The notes: generated from the sequence alone by a model not told the origin. DNA of 64,000 bases from Rachycentron canadum (GCA_038496675.1 CM076649.1:13733695-13797694); one strand, 5' to 3'. Counted from the stretch's first letter, positions 24,292 through 36,916 are shown. Numbers and translations are program-made.

Positions 24292-26935
24292 CACCACTTT
24301 GCCCCTCCAAAAAAATCTCCTGCCTGCCACCTGCACTGAGGCCAACTACTAAACAGAGTAGCAGCGAGAATGAAAAACTATCAGCTTGCAATGGCACAAA
24401 GGGAAAACAAGGGTTTATAAAAGATAAAAAGAAATAAGGTCAAGAAAATAGATCAAGTCTTGAGAAAAACATCAATATGTACAATATCTGTAAACGTTCC
24501 TCCTATGGTAGGATCTGTGCATCTTACTTCTGCATTGTTGGTTCAGCAGGCACTCGACTGATGGCAGAAACTTTACCTCTAAGGAAAGCATGTCACTTTT
24601 GCTTCTCCTTTGTTTGACTTCCATCTCATGCTTGTGGATATTTTGGTTTACAAAGACCGTGAAGGATTGTGTGACGTTGTGGAAGAACAGAAACAACAAA
24701 ATGGGATGACAGGAACTCGACCACCCGCGTGTAATGGCGATGAGGTGTCATTGTTGGTGTCAAAGTGCGCCGCTTTTGGAAAGTACTTTTCCTGCTTGTG
24801 TATCATTGATGGTAAGATTCAATGAACAAGAAGAGATTAGAATTTTTGTAGTGGCCATTTTTTTTTCTCGTTGTTTCTTTCGACCAGTCTGTTTTGTCTT
24901 CCTGTGCATATACAGTATGTGTCAAACATAAAAATGACGTGAATATGTCTGAATATGTCCAGGAAAGTAGTCAAGTTGAACACACAAATGCTTACACATA
25001 CGAACATGAAAATAGTAACTCCAGATTTTTTGTTTGAATGTTTGTCAAATCAAGGATGTGCTGCTTAATTGTTTCATATTCAGTTAAAAGAAGCTGGAAA
25101 CAAATAGTTTTGCATGTTGCCTGATAACACTCTAATGTCTAATGACCAGCCTGTGCAGATAGTTATCAATTTTTATTGACCCCTCAAACACATCCTTGTG
25201 CCGATGACACATTACATGAGGTGCGCTTTTAAAAACATAGTTAGTTACATTTAGGTTCACCTACTGTAATATCAGTAGAGCTAGTGATTTAGAAACAATG
25301 ACAAGAACAGCTCATGAGTTAGTGTGTCCTTCCTTTTTGTTTGTTTGTTCATGTTAGCCCCCACATTAGTGGATGAGCAACAAAGGCAGTTACCATTAGG
25401 GGAAGTGGTTACAAAATAATTCATATACTTAAGGGACTGAATGGAAAAAAGGTCTAGAATAGGTGCAGAAACATAGACATACCTGAGAATGTGTTTAAAG
25501 TGATTCCATATTGCCTGGATGGAAATTAAATATTTGTTCTCCTTTTTTGTAAAAAAACAAAAAACAAAAACACTTTTTTTCTTTCATATCAAAGGAAGTA
25601 TAAAATACTTTCCTTAAGTTTTATTTCAAGTGTATTTGTTTTCTATTGTTATATATTTGCGCATACTCACCTTCAGTTTGAATACAACTAATTTGTCTGC
25701 TTCGGGGACAAGAACTGTATGTAGCACCTGGCACAGCTGTGTTTGGTCAATGCTTTATGCCAATGGATGTGTTCCATGATGTTGAAAAGGAGCGAGTCCT
25801 TGCTGTACAGAAGTACTGAATGCATACTGTTTGCTTTTTCACGTTTACATCAGTCTAAAGACATCTCGAGAGCTCTGCAGACATCCGCTGCTTTCTAGTA
25901 GGTTGCATGTGAATCTGCTTGGTGGAAGAACAGATTGGGTTTCCCAAAAACACCTCAGCAATGAAAGTTTTTACATGTGTATGACTTCCTGACACATATT
26001 TTAACAAGTCCCACACTTGTCCTCTTTAGATTAACTAGCCTAGATAAACTCTTACTCTGCTTATGGGGAAAGAGATCTAATAATATAACCACAGTTATAG
26101 TATGTGTGCACTTTACACTCTGAATTAATTTCTCAAGGCAAAATTCTGAATATTCTGTTGACTCGTGTGCACTGGATTTTAAATACTGTGCATCTACACT
26201 GAACAATCTCATTTCGAGTTCCTTTTTTGATATATGGTGGTATTTTCGGGGAACCTTACATCTTTCATTACTGATGTCCTGCTAATTATGGTGAAATATT
26301 TCATGATTCATTGAATGGAGATACAATGTGTAATGAATGACAGACCTGAAAGCATGTGTGGTGAAGAGAGAGATCACTGATATCACTTTTTTTTTTTTTT
26401 TGCAAAAATGTGTGTAGATAATGTATTAAATAGAAAAAAGACACATACAGTACAGTAGGTCAGGTTATATGTCACCAGTGCATCTACAAGCTGAGGTGTG
26501 TGTTAGACCAGTAGCTGTGTACAGTACAGTACAATATTAACAATGATGGACTGACTGTGTGACTGACTATGGTGCTTCATTATTATCATTTTGTCCATAT
26601 TAACATCATCTTGATAGATTCACACATAGGCGGCCCTCTTCTACAGAGTGCACTACTTCAGGCCATTGTTGTCTCTCTTGGGGTGTAGCTTCACTAAACC
26701 CCCTGATTTTGGGATCTAAAGTAATGCATTGTAACAAGCTATTTATTTACAGTTGTGTGTGTTTTAATTTATTTTTCATGTGAGAAATAATTCATATACA
26801 AACAAATGCTTTTTATTTGTCAAATGTTTATTATGATGATTGTGAACTGGTTCCATTTAGATTTTAACAGTGTTAAAGTTCTGTGTATAGTGCAACATAT
26901 CAAAAAAAATAAATAAATATTAGATATCTGAGTTT
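24292..26935 (+). other. fam219a 3' UTR
   Basis: About 2.6 kb after the stop codon with no other gene evidence, ending just after overlapping AATAAA signals. A long 3' UTR is usual for this gene in vertebrates. The exact end is inferred from the poly(A) signal only. Confidence 0.6.
26908..26917 (+). terminator. Overlapping poly(A) signals
   Basis: Two overlapping AATAAA hexamers (26908-26913 and 26912-26917) are the best candidate 3' end signal for fam219a. Confidence 0.5.
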
Positions 26936-27049
26936 TGATGTTACTGCTTCTGTAATTTGTAAGTGTGCCTTTTTCTGCTTTATACAATGAAACAGCCATT
27001 TCTTTTTCTTTCTTTCTTTTTTTTTTTGTCTTACATGTTCCACCGGTAG

Positions 27050-27240
27050 GAAGACAGAATGAAAGGGTGAAGCCTCTATGCAGCCTCAGTCAGATTCAAG
27101 CGCTCCAGTCCAACAAGTCTTCAGATTGCTCCAAACTGTTGTCCCTGCAGGAGATGAAACAAATAGCTACTGTATTAAACACTTTGCCTGCCACCCACAC
27201 AGAGTCTCTGCTGGTGATGTGTCATTACCCACTGAAGTGA
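27050..27240 (+). other. Unassigned exon-like open frame
   Basis: A long pyrimidine tract (about 26999-27029) and then ccaccggtag form a good 3' splice site. They are followed by 63 codons open to a TGA at 27238-27240. The frame has ordinary-looking composition (LCSLSQIQALQSNKSS, then LLSLQEMKQIATVLNTLP, ending LLVMCHYPLK). It lies between the fam219a poly(A) site and the nicalin-like gene. I recognise no family and find no partner exon upstream. It could be an alternative fam219a end, a small unknown gene's last exon, a decayed copy, or chance. Confidence 0.2.
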
Positions 27241-27897
27241 AGTGAATGGGAGTAACGTTGCTGCCAGGGAAGAGAGGATGGAGAAGAGGGAAGGACAGAT
27301 AGATAGAGGTGTAGTGAGTGTGAGGCGTGGGGGGTTGGGTGTTTGTGATTAGCTCCTGGTTGATCCCTTGGGAGCAGATGGTGAATGGTGGCTTACCTAG
27401 ACGCCTTGAATCTGTGGAGCTACAGTAGTGTGAGTCCATGCTGCAAGGACTAACACTGAAGTTGGGGAATACGTAGTTTGAAGGCCCATGAGATAGGACA
27501 GCAGGGAGACAGGTGAGGAATGATTCAATACCCCAAACCACTGATGTTAGAACATAGTTGACTTCAGATAACATAGATGTGTGTGCTTATGGAGGTTCGG
27601 GTTGGTTTAGACTGTAACTATCGAGTACAAGACAAGACAAATCACCCATCTTCAACCAATTCTTCAGCAAGTTTCTCAAGGATAATGCTTATGAAATATC
27701 TGTAATCTGTAAGAATGAGAGATCATGTTAGTGGTTGTTTTACCATACAGCAGTGGTTTGGGTAAATCTGGTGTCATCTGTCCTGCCAGTCCTGGTCTAC
27801 TTCTCTATGTTATATGTCATAAGACATGTACCTTTCAGTGCGTGTGGTCTGGTCTGATTTAAAGCCTAATGTCAACCTTCCTTCACAGTCTGAGATC

Positions 27898-30800
27898 ATG
27901 ACAGGACGTGACATCATGTCGCTGACAAACCTGGGTGTAGCTGTTGTTCTGCTGCTGTTCTGTGTCCAGTGCCTGCGTGGATCTGCTCTTCCTGCTGTGT
28001 CCTCCTATGAGTTCACTGCCTACAGGATGCAGCAGTACAACCTGGCACAACAGAAGCATGGTAAGTTCAGAGAGTCACCTGCAGTGGTGGGAAAAGTAAC
28101 TTTACTGTAACTGGAAACTTTTGGTACAAATGCTTTCAGATGCCTATGTGCTGATGGTATCACATATTATCTAAACTTCCCAAAATGCAAAGATTAGAGG
28201 AAAAAAAAAAATTAACCAAAACACAACTCCCAGATTTATCTTGTGACCCTCTAGAGGGGACCTGACCCCTGGGTTGGGAACCACTGGACTAAACTATCTA
28301 ACTGTATATAAAGTAGACAAGCTGCCAACTCTACCTGCTTCAATACTAAAATACTATACTTATATATTATCAACAATAGAATTCACTGCATTAACATGTT
28401 ACACCCAAGATTATTTTGACATTACAGGGTAAATTCCTTTAAATTCCTTTATCCTTTAATGAAAATCATGTAATCTATTGGTCAAAGACATGCATTTAAT
28501 GAATTGGTCTTAATTGATGGGAAACAGTAATTTACATTGTATTGACTCGATGTTTACTGACTGAGAGCAGATAAAGTGGTCGAAGATACTCAGATCCTTC
28601 TCTTGAATATAAATTGTAATACACACTTTAAAAATATTAAAATCTCCTTAGTACTTTGTATGAAAAGTATCAGTACTCATGATATGTGTATGTGGTGGAA
28701 AATAAAAATTCACTTTGCCTTTGTCTTTTACACTGAGGTTGCCGTGGAGCCATTGTGGTGGCAGAGGCACGGTCAGCGGACGAGCCGGTGCTGACCCGCC
28801 GCTGTGTCATCATGAAGGTGCAGGACTTCACCACAGAAAAATACCAGGAGGCCCAGAGACAAAATGCTGCAGCCATACTGATCCTGCTGCCGAAAAATAT
28901 CTCAAGTGTCCCCCATGACACAGTCCAGGTAAACAGGTGCTCCAGGATGGGCTGTACAGCAACAAAAAAAGGAGACAGTATTGAGGAGAATAGTATTGAA
29001 TATGATAAATCTTTGTGCTCCAAGGTATTAGGTAACAGCTTGCTGAAATATTATTATGGAGCACAATACAATAGCTATGGAAATGGAAAGAGAACAGGAC
29101 ATTCTTGTTCATTTTTTTTATTCAGCCATTTGCTTTAACAATCCCTTTTCTGTCTCAGTCCTTCATGGTGAGTGAGAGCGAGACCTTGCTGAAGGAGACC
29201 CTCATGCCAGTTTACGTGGTGCCTGAGGATGAACAGCTGCTTTACATGTATGACGAAGTGAAACAGGCTGCAGCCACCCGAACATCTTCTATAATGATCC
29301 GAGGTGAGTGTAACCAGAAGACATATGGTTGTACTGTTAAACTTGACAGATTGGTATTGCTAATTCAATGAAAGAGATAGATAAGTTACATGAGGACATG
29401 ACAGTACATGAACAGAAAAAAATTACAGAATGGATTCAAGGAGCCAAATAAATTATAATATAATATATAACATACAGGAAAGACAATGATTCTTTTATAT
29501 TCACACATTTGTATGTTTTTAATGTTGGCAGTCCTCCGAAGTATGGTCACAGCTACAGCCTTTCAGATCTTAGTGAGCAACAACGTCCCTATTAAGGCCA
29601 TTACTGACAACTCTATGGTCACACTGGAGGTGAGTGTTGAAGCTGATTGGTTTGGTCTGTGATTACTTCTTAGTACTGCACGTTGTAACTGGTGACATGT
29701 GTTTCAGGGAGTGCTTCCAGGAGCAGGGGAAGATGTACCCACTATTGTCATCACTGCCCACTATGATTCATATGGACTGGCTCCGGTTAGTCACATATAA
29801 ATGACAAAAACACTTAAAGCTCCACCATGTTAAACTCTTTAATCCATTCCCCTGTTCAATGTAAGCACTTACACTACAATAATCTACTCATGCATGAATT
29901 TGCTTCTGTGTGTGTGTAACGCAGTGGTTGTCTTATGGAGCAGACTCTAATGGTAGCGGGGTCACCATCCTGCTAGAGTTGGCACGTCTCTTCCAGAAAC
30001 TTTACAGTAGTCCACGCACCAGACCACCGTGAGTTACAGTTCCCACTGTAACATATTAAAGCGCATGCAGTTTGGTCAATGCATGCAGAGATGCAATGTA
30101 AATAACAACATTTGCACTTTATTTGAATATTTTTTTATACTTTACAAAACAATGACGGGAAATTTTTTCTACATAATGAGTACATTTACCTTACTTTTTT
30201 TTTTTTTTAAACTTTACCACCAATATGTAAGTAAATTTTTAAGGTTTATTAATTTTCACATTAATCAAATAATCTGAATATTTATACCATCATCGCCTTA
30301 AGAAACTCATATGCCAATGCAATGCATATAATGTTAAGAGTACATACATTTTTATTTTGAGAGGCACTGATCAGATAATAACATCCCAAAAACGGCTTAA
30401 AGCCCTTTGTGAACATACATTTACATGTTATTTCATATCCTTTCAATTATTTTAAAATGTGGCCCAAGGAAAGAATAATTTAGCACCAGGTCATTAATGT
30501 ATAAAAAGCTTGTTTGTTTGACTGTTCTCAGATTGTTTTTTTGGGGTTTTAGATATAACTTAATGTTCTCCTTGACTGGAGGAGGAAAATACAACTTCAT
30601 TGGCACAAAGAGATGGATTGAGGAGAATCTGGACCATGCAGGTGTGTTTCTGACTTTGTGAAGTTTATTAAACATGAACTGTCCAGTTTTTTCAAGATAG
30701 ACATTTTCCCTCCACAGAATCCAGCTTGCTCCATGACAATGTGGCATTTGTCCTGTGTTTGGATACACTGGCCAATGCTGATGAACTCTACATGCATGTT

Positions 30801-32547
30801 TCCCGCCCTCCTAAAACTGGAACCCCCATGCACTCCTTCATTCAGCACTTGGAGGAGGTAACGCACTTTACTGCTCAGTGCAGGTCTTTTCATTCTTAAT
30901 GACTGTTTGCTCTAAAGCTTCCGGTATCTCCTCCAGGTAGCTTCCTCCAGATTTCCCTGGGTGAAGGTGGGTTTGGTCCATAAGAAGATCAATCTTGTTG
31001 AGTCCACAGTGGCCTGGGAGCATGAGCGCTACAGTCTGCGCAGGATACCTGGGTTCACCCTGTCTCACCTGGAAGATGCCAAATCTGAGCTCCGTGGCTC
31101 CATACTAGACACAGTGTAGGCTCTAAATTATATTTCAGATAAATTTAACTGGCACACACCCTACTGGCTGTTTCTCAAGCATGTGAACATCTTCTCACAG
31201 GTCGCAGGTGGATTTCAGGAAACTGAAGCGTAATGGCATCATCATAGCAGAAGCACTGGCCCAGTATTTGTACAATCTTTCTGATATGGTATTTAAATTC
31301 CTGAAAACAAAGTACACACAATTAATACAGAAACAGAGTCTTCATAGCTTGTTGTGGCTGTTAATGTGTGATTGTTCTGTTATCTTCCACCAGGGTTCAC
31401 CAAAGGATGTACAGGTTTTTAAAGGCCAAATGGTGAGATTCTGGTTATTTTAGTCATTATGCAAAGGAAGTTGCTGACCTCTAGTGGTTTTTCTTAGGAA
31501 TTACATAGCATTTGTGTCATCAAAGGCCCAGACTCATGTAATGACTTTAGCTTGTTAATTTGATTTGGTCAAAGATTGGGAACTTCAAATAAAACACCTG
31601 CCATATACTAAGAGGTTTTAAAAGCTTCAAAGTGAAGAATGTTTTATACTTTAGTCACAGCAAAATGTGAGCATAATTTCCAGTAGAAATCACAAACATT
31701 CAATCTGAATTCCAGATTGGGTTTTATACAGTTCCTTTGACACTTTGGCATAACTATTATTTCTACCTGTCTACCTCTAACTATGTACCTGTGTGAATCC
31801 ATATCTAAATCCTTGCTGCAGGACTTTCAGGACGGTCGTATATCCAGTCTGATGTCCTTCCTGACGTCAGTCCCCCGGGCAGCCCAGCTGTTGGATAAGG
31901 AGCCCAGTCACATCCTCCTGGTCAACTCACTGGAGCACGAATTTAAACGCTACCTACAGCAAGTCCAAAGACATCATTTTCGACAGGACAAGAGGTATCA
32001 AATGACAGAAAAAGTTGTAAACACACAGCACATATTATATTTCCAACACTTGTCATTCCTGCACTACTTGGCTAATTGTAGCCTATTTAATACTCATCAT
32101 ACAGGGACCCTGATATTACCTTTTTTGATCAAATGGACCAACCAATAGTGATGTACAGGTAAATATCTATGTTATTGTTCTTTTGAAACGATACTTTGAA
32201 TATGACTGATGAAAATTATATACTTTTTCTCCTAGAGTGAAACCTGCAGCTTTTGATCTCTTCCTCGGTGGCTGCATTGCTGGTTATTTGGGGATAGTTT
32301 ACTATGCAATCCAGGTTTGTCATTGTCCTCTGTTGTAATGTCCATTTATATTATATTGCTGCATATTCTTCCTGGTAAACAGTATATCACCTTGCTTGTT
32401 GTCATATACTTTCAAAGCCTGGACAGACAGGTAGATACCACTTGATGTCAAATTTGTTTTCCTACATCATCTGTTTGTTCTCTCTCACAGAATTTTGGCC
32501 GCCTCTACAGGAAACTGAAAGCAACTGTGAAATCCAAGTACCATTAA
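27898..32547 (+). CDS. Nicalin-family protein (NCLN-like)
   Basis: Nicalin is an ER membrane glycoprotein of the nicastrin family that partners NOMO and TMEM147 at the translocon. Fifteen exons join in frame: 27898-28060, 28738-28928, 29159-29303, 29532-29629, 29708-29785, 29925-30028, 30553-30641, 30718-30857, 30937-31115, 31201-31288, 31394-31432, 31822-31994, 32105-32158, 32236-32314, 32491-32547. This gives 558 aa (human about 563). A signal peptide lies near residues 7-30, then YEFTAYRMQQYNL. The M28-like luminal fold carries TIVITAHYDSYGLAPWLSYG, ADSNGSG, GTKRWIEENLDH and AWEHERYSLRR. One membrane helix is at about 518-540, and the tail ends KSKYH, a KxKxx ER-retrieval motif. Start: ATG 27898, or 27916 in frame; an acceptor-like cttcacag just upstream suggests a 5' UTR intron. 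Human NCLN has different neighbours, so this may be a paralogue; I give no symbol. Confidence 0.93.
28090..28735 (+). mobile_element. Repeat-derived intron segment (family C)
   Basis: Inside intron 1 of the nicalin-like gene. It holds gggttgggaaccactgg (near 28273), a typical teleost-repeat phrase, and gatactcagatccttctctt (near 28583), close to the common 'tactcagatcctttactt' repeat text. Related words recur at 49690-49770. Boundaries are approximate and the class is not assigned. Confidence 0.45.
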
Positions 32548-32812
32548 AGTCCTGTAAGACTACTGAGTCTATGACAATAGCTTTGAAGTCAGCACTGCAC
32601 ATGGTTGGACTTGTGCTTCACTGGCGGTGCAGAAGTGATGCAACAAGACTATACATATGCACAACTTATAGTGTGTATTTGCTTTGAAATGTAATATTGT
32701 TTTGAAGATGTTTGTACATTTCACGATAAAGAAATCCTCTATAACATGAACCCTTTCTTATAAGAACAGACTGAATTTTGTTGTTTGAAGGAGATGAGAC
32801 TTAAACAAATTA

Positions 32813-32818
32813 AATAAA
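32813..32818 (+). terminator. Poly(A) signal of the nicalin-like gene
   Basis: AATAAA 266 bases after the stop codon; the only canonical hexamer close by. Confidence 0.65.
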
Positions 32819-32839
32819 GGACAAAAGTTTTCTTGCCTC

Positions 32840-33835
32840 AAAATAATCTGAACAGGGAACATAAACCACAGCTTGTATCTGATTTGAATGCCCGTGAAGG
32901 ACGTTCCTGCCACATAATTACTATGATTTTCCACGTCCTCTGCTCTGCATCTGTGACATGGATTTGACTGGGCTTAACATGGCTGTCAAACAAGGCCCAG
33001 CCACTGCATTGAGATGAACAGCCAGCTCCTGTCACAGATAACTCAGTGAGAGCGGTGGAGACACAAAGGAACCCTACAGCACTTGGTGAATAATTGATGC
33101 TCATGTGGGATGCTGACAGTGAATAGAGGTGACCCTGGATGGTGGTGGGAGATTCTTGGAAATCCCATTGCTCCCTTGGTTTGTTCTGGTTCTGCAGCTC
33201 TGATAAAACTGAGTCTATTTTAACTACATGGCAGTTACACAACCAGAAGCTTTGTGCCTTCGTGTTTGAGATCAGTGCTGGCTAGTTTGTGAGGGTCCCT
33301 GGGAGGGAAGTAGGTCATGGACACTGACCCCAGGTATGTGTGTCTCTGCAGGGGGCCTGGGGCTTAGGAGGATTAGTGGCTGAGTGCTCAGGTAGCACAA
33401 AGAGTTGTTCTGGTTCAGCAAGGATGCTCCTAACATGTCTCTACTTCCAACACACTGGCTTCATCACAGTAGCTACATGATTAAAAAAAAGAGTTTTCAC
33501 TATATAATTTGGCCGGCGATTTGGATTCATGCAGGATTTACAGCAACTGATGCATTGACATGAGAAACACTGTGTTGTGATACAATACACACAAAGACAG
33601 TAATATAGCAGCAAATAGGTGGCACACACAGCCCAATAAGAATTTTTGGTAGAAAAAACCTTCATCTGTGTAATGTGCAATTTCACAGAAGAAAAGGTTT
33701 AAGTAAAAGAACAAGAGGTACACAAGTATGTGGGAACGGGAGGAGCCAACAGCTGACATGGGAGGAGAGGGATGTTCATGACTTTCAGGCAGACTGGGGG
33801 CAAGCAGTGAAAAATAAGGAAGACAGTGAGCGAAC
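32840..33835. other. Intergenic, nicalin-like gene to unrecognised gene
   Basis: Roughly 1 kb without a recognised exon, repeat or clear promoter motif. It must contain the upstream region of the gene starting at 33836. No X-box-like motif was noticed here. Confidence 0.6.
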
Positions 33836-35669
33836 ATGGTTCCACAGCTCTACATCTCTGTGTACAAAGAGCAGTTTGCCTCACCTGGCAGAGCGAAAAG
33901 AGCACAACTTCGACCCACCTCTGCCCACCGGAGGAACAACCCCCAGCCTCGGCCGGTAAGATGCACAACCCTCCTGTGCCACACATTTGGACTGTAGAGG
34001 TTTAAAAGGAAAAAGTAGTTATTTCTGACTGCAAACATATGTAAAAAATTCTCGAGAAATTGTGAAAAAAAACTCAAAAAATCATTTAATGCATGGACGC
34101 TGTAGTCCTTCAGTCTATACAATTTAATCTTGGATATGTTAAAAACATAGATTGATTTAAGGTGAGAGGGGACTAATCGGGTCACTTATTATTGGCACTC
34201 TATTGTTCAGACTAAAGTGCCTTACACTAATTGGTGGCTGGTTGTTTACATTTCCCTGTGCTTGGTGAAAGCTGGATCCCATCTATTATTCAGTACTTCC
34301 TCCATGTCTCTTTATTTATCTAGACATTGAGTAAACAGAGCTAAGGGGAGTATGCAATCACTTTACCGGCAAGAAAGAAATAGCTATTGACTGCACATAA
34401 GAGGTGACAATAATATATCAAATAAAAGACAAAATAGAAATCTTACATTTGCCACAACACTGTGGCATTTTGACTTTTTACTTTACTTTTTTTTTTTTAT
34501 CATACAATAAACCTGTACTGACAGAGGAACCACACAGGAATCATTTTGGAGTAACCATTATTTTATGAGGAAAGGAAGGCAAAAAAGAATATTAATTGCA
34601 TAGCATTCAAATAAGGTGTCTATTAATAAAGCGCCACTTGTACCACATTATATGGCAGCGTTCAGTCTAGGGAGGACTTTGTACAAAAGATGTGATATCA
34701 AGGATATTTTCCTCCTTATCTTCTACTCTTTCGTCTTATATTTGTACACACATAATTTCTTCTTTTCTTTGCCTTTCCAGGACTTTCTGTTTCCCCACAG
34801 CCTTCGGCCCAGCTACAAGTCAACCCGCACCCAACCACTCCATGCGCCCCCTGTGGACATTGGCCGTCCTCTCTTCCCTCCTGTTAGACATTTGTCATTT
34901 CACAGCCCAGTTACGACTTGCCCTGACAAGTATCTAAAAACTGCAGAGGCAGGCAAACCAGAACACATGCCTCTTGTCAGGCCAGCTGCAAAACAAACTC
35001 TGCCCTCTGCTGACAGACTTCAGAAACTACAACTGACTGAGCCTCCTGCTAACACAGCTTTGAAGAGCCCACAATGGTAGTGATTAATCAGTTGAGCATC
35101 TAGGTCAAAGATAACATGAAAGAAATTCTGATTCTGATTGATTTCCTTTACAGGAGAATGGATTATCAGAGGAATGTGCATGCACTCTCAGCACAGCAAC
35201 CGAGGTAAGACACTGACCTCTGACCTCTTCTCCAGGCCTTTGAACCCCCGAAAACATTGAATATGTTGATGAGCTTGAGTTGATTTTACAAGTCCTGTTA
35301 TTGTGATAAAAACGAATGACACTGACATTTTTTCTAACAGGAAACATGCAGATGCTCAGCTTCGGACAAGGCCCCAAACGGGCGACCCACCTGCAGCTCA
35401 GCACCACTTTCAGCGAACACAATATCGCGGGTCTCGCTCTAACAGCTCTCTGGATTATAGGTGCACATTCACTTGCATGTAATGGCATAAAGCATAATTC
35501 ACTAGATCATCTAAATCATAAATCATTTCTGCAATGACCCCTGAGGTCTAATCCCTGCTCCTGTGTTTTCTCTAACAGTGGGTGCTACAGCTGCTTCCAT
35601 GTGGTGAAGCCCTACCAAGCTGGGCACTACATCATACACCCAGAGTTTGTGTCTGAGTGCCTTCGTTAG
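33836..35669 (+). CDS. Unrecognised 225-aa protein, possibly ciliary or sperm structural
   Basis: Five exons join in frame with good splice sites: 33836-33955, 34781-35076, 35154-35204, 35341-35460, 35579-35669, giving 225 aa. Phases (0, 2, 2, 2) match at every junction, which is strong support for a real gene. The start is fixed by an in-frame TGA at 33827 and a gaacATGG context. I do not recognise the family. No signal peptide or membrane helix is seen. It is basic and rich in Pro, Arg, His and Tyr, with segments LRPTSAHRRNNPQPRP, LFPHSLRPSYKSTRTQPLHA, WRMDYQRNVHALS and FHVVKPYQAGHYIIHPEFVS. That composition, with spaced aromatic/proline segments, resembles microtubule inner proteins of cilia and sperm. 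It sits between fam219a and myorg, where human has C9orf24/SPMIP6, but I could not match it to that protein from memory. The role is inference only. Confidence 0.8.
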
Positions 35670-36390
35670 GACTATTAGAGCACCGGCTTACAAAGTGGAG
35701 AATGTGTGGGGGACCTGGAAAATGTGTGTGTGTGTGTGTACTCCAGCAAAATGAGGGATTGTTAACTTCACTATTGTTTAATTCTTTACTAATTAACCCA
35801 GTGAGACAAGGTGTAAGAATGAATAATGTAATGTAGGTTGCTGCTCTCTCACCGCTATTATCTCCCTGCATGCAATGTGGACACTTCTACAATTAAGTAC
35901 TAAATCAGCAACAAAGATCTTCCCACAAGGGGCTTGTGGTGATCACACTGAACAAGGCACTGTGGTCCAAATGTGTATCTGTCTAAGACATTAAATTTTT
36001 ATTCTACTGTTAGTGAGATAAATCCTGCACATGTGGTATAGGCTTCCTTTATCACATGTGTAGAGGGATAAAGCAGAAATAGTACTGCAAGCAATGAAAC
36101 TTTACTCAGGGGTTTATTCCAGACTTATTATGATGATTATTATAGTTACTTTATAGAGAAAATAAGTTCACTATAAACACAATACCACATTGATCAGACC
36201 TCATGTCCCTGAAGAAATATCACAAGCCCTTCCCCCCAAGCTTTACTAATATCTTTTTTCCCCAGTTGTTTTTTTTTTTTTTTTTTGTATATCTTTCTTA
36301 CTATAGTGTGAAAGTTTGCCACCAGCATAACTTCAAATCATAACCAAACTATAACAAATCATGTCAATCTGTTGAGTGTGTACAGAATGA

Positions 36391-36396
36391 AATAAA
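36391..36396 (+). terminator. Candidate poly(A) signal for the 225-aa gene
   Basis: AATAAA about 720 bases after the stop. An ATTAAA variant at 35990-35995 is an alternative nearer site. Confidence 0.35.
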
Positions 36397-36545
36397 TGAA
36401 TAAATCTACTGGACTACATTTCCCATGCTGTAATGGGCGTTGACCATAGGCGGATACGCAGCTACATGCATTGATGCAGCTCTGGGTCCTTTTCTGAGAG
36501 CTGTGGAAAAACAAGTTACGGCTGGAGTCGCTGTGGAGGTTGTTT

Positions 36546-36570
36546 GCTGCTGCTGCTGCTGCTGCTGCTG
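36546..36570 (+). repeat. (GCT)n trinucleotide repeat
   Basis: About eight GCT units in the presumed 5' region of myorg. The minus-strand open frame through it would read poly-Gln but lacks gene support. Confidence 0.9.
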
Positions 36571-36915
36571 ATCGGTAGGAACAAAAACTATTTCTAATGA
36601 ACAGCTGAGAAGAAAACCGAGTAAGCAGAAATGATATTTATGTGCCACGTTGCTGTCACGGACTGTGCGTTACTTTGGCTCCGTTAACTTTCTCGCACCA
36701 CCCACTTAAAAGGCGCACAACCACGGCTCTCTGTATATCGGACCGTTGGGCAGAGCTGTAGAAAGTTCAACTCTGAAATAATCCCTCTGACAAACTCTGC
36801 ACATTCACAGCGAGGACCGTCACTGTGCTCTGTAAAGCTGACATATGTGCTTATGTTTTCAAGTGTATTTGCCCTTTACATACACATGATCAGCATTTTG
36901 CCACATGCCCCCCCT

Positions 36916-36916
<1 letters not shown>

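Noticed and set aside
33675..33959. 94-codon open frame overlapping the first exon of the 225-aa gene
   Set aside because: The overlapping frame from ATG 33836 joins in phase to four further exons; the 94-codon frame does not.
34616..35080. 154-codon plus-strand open frame
   Set aside because: Only the part from 34781 is real, as exon 2 of the 225-aa gene; upstream codons are intron read-through.
36406..36648. Minus-strand poly-Gln open frame
   Set aside because: Produced by the GCT repeat; no splice partner and no recognisable domain.
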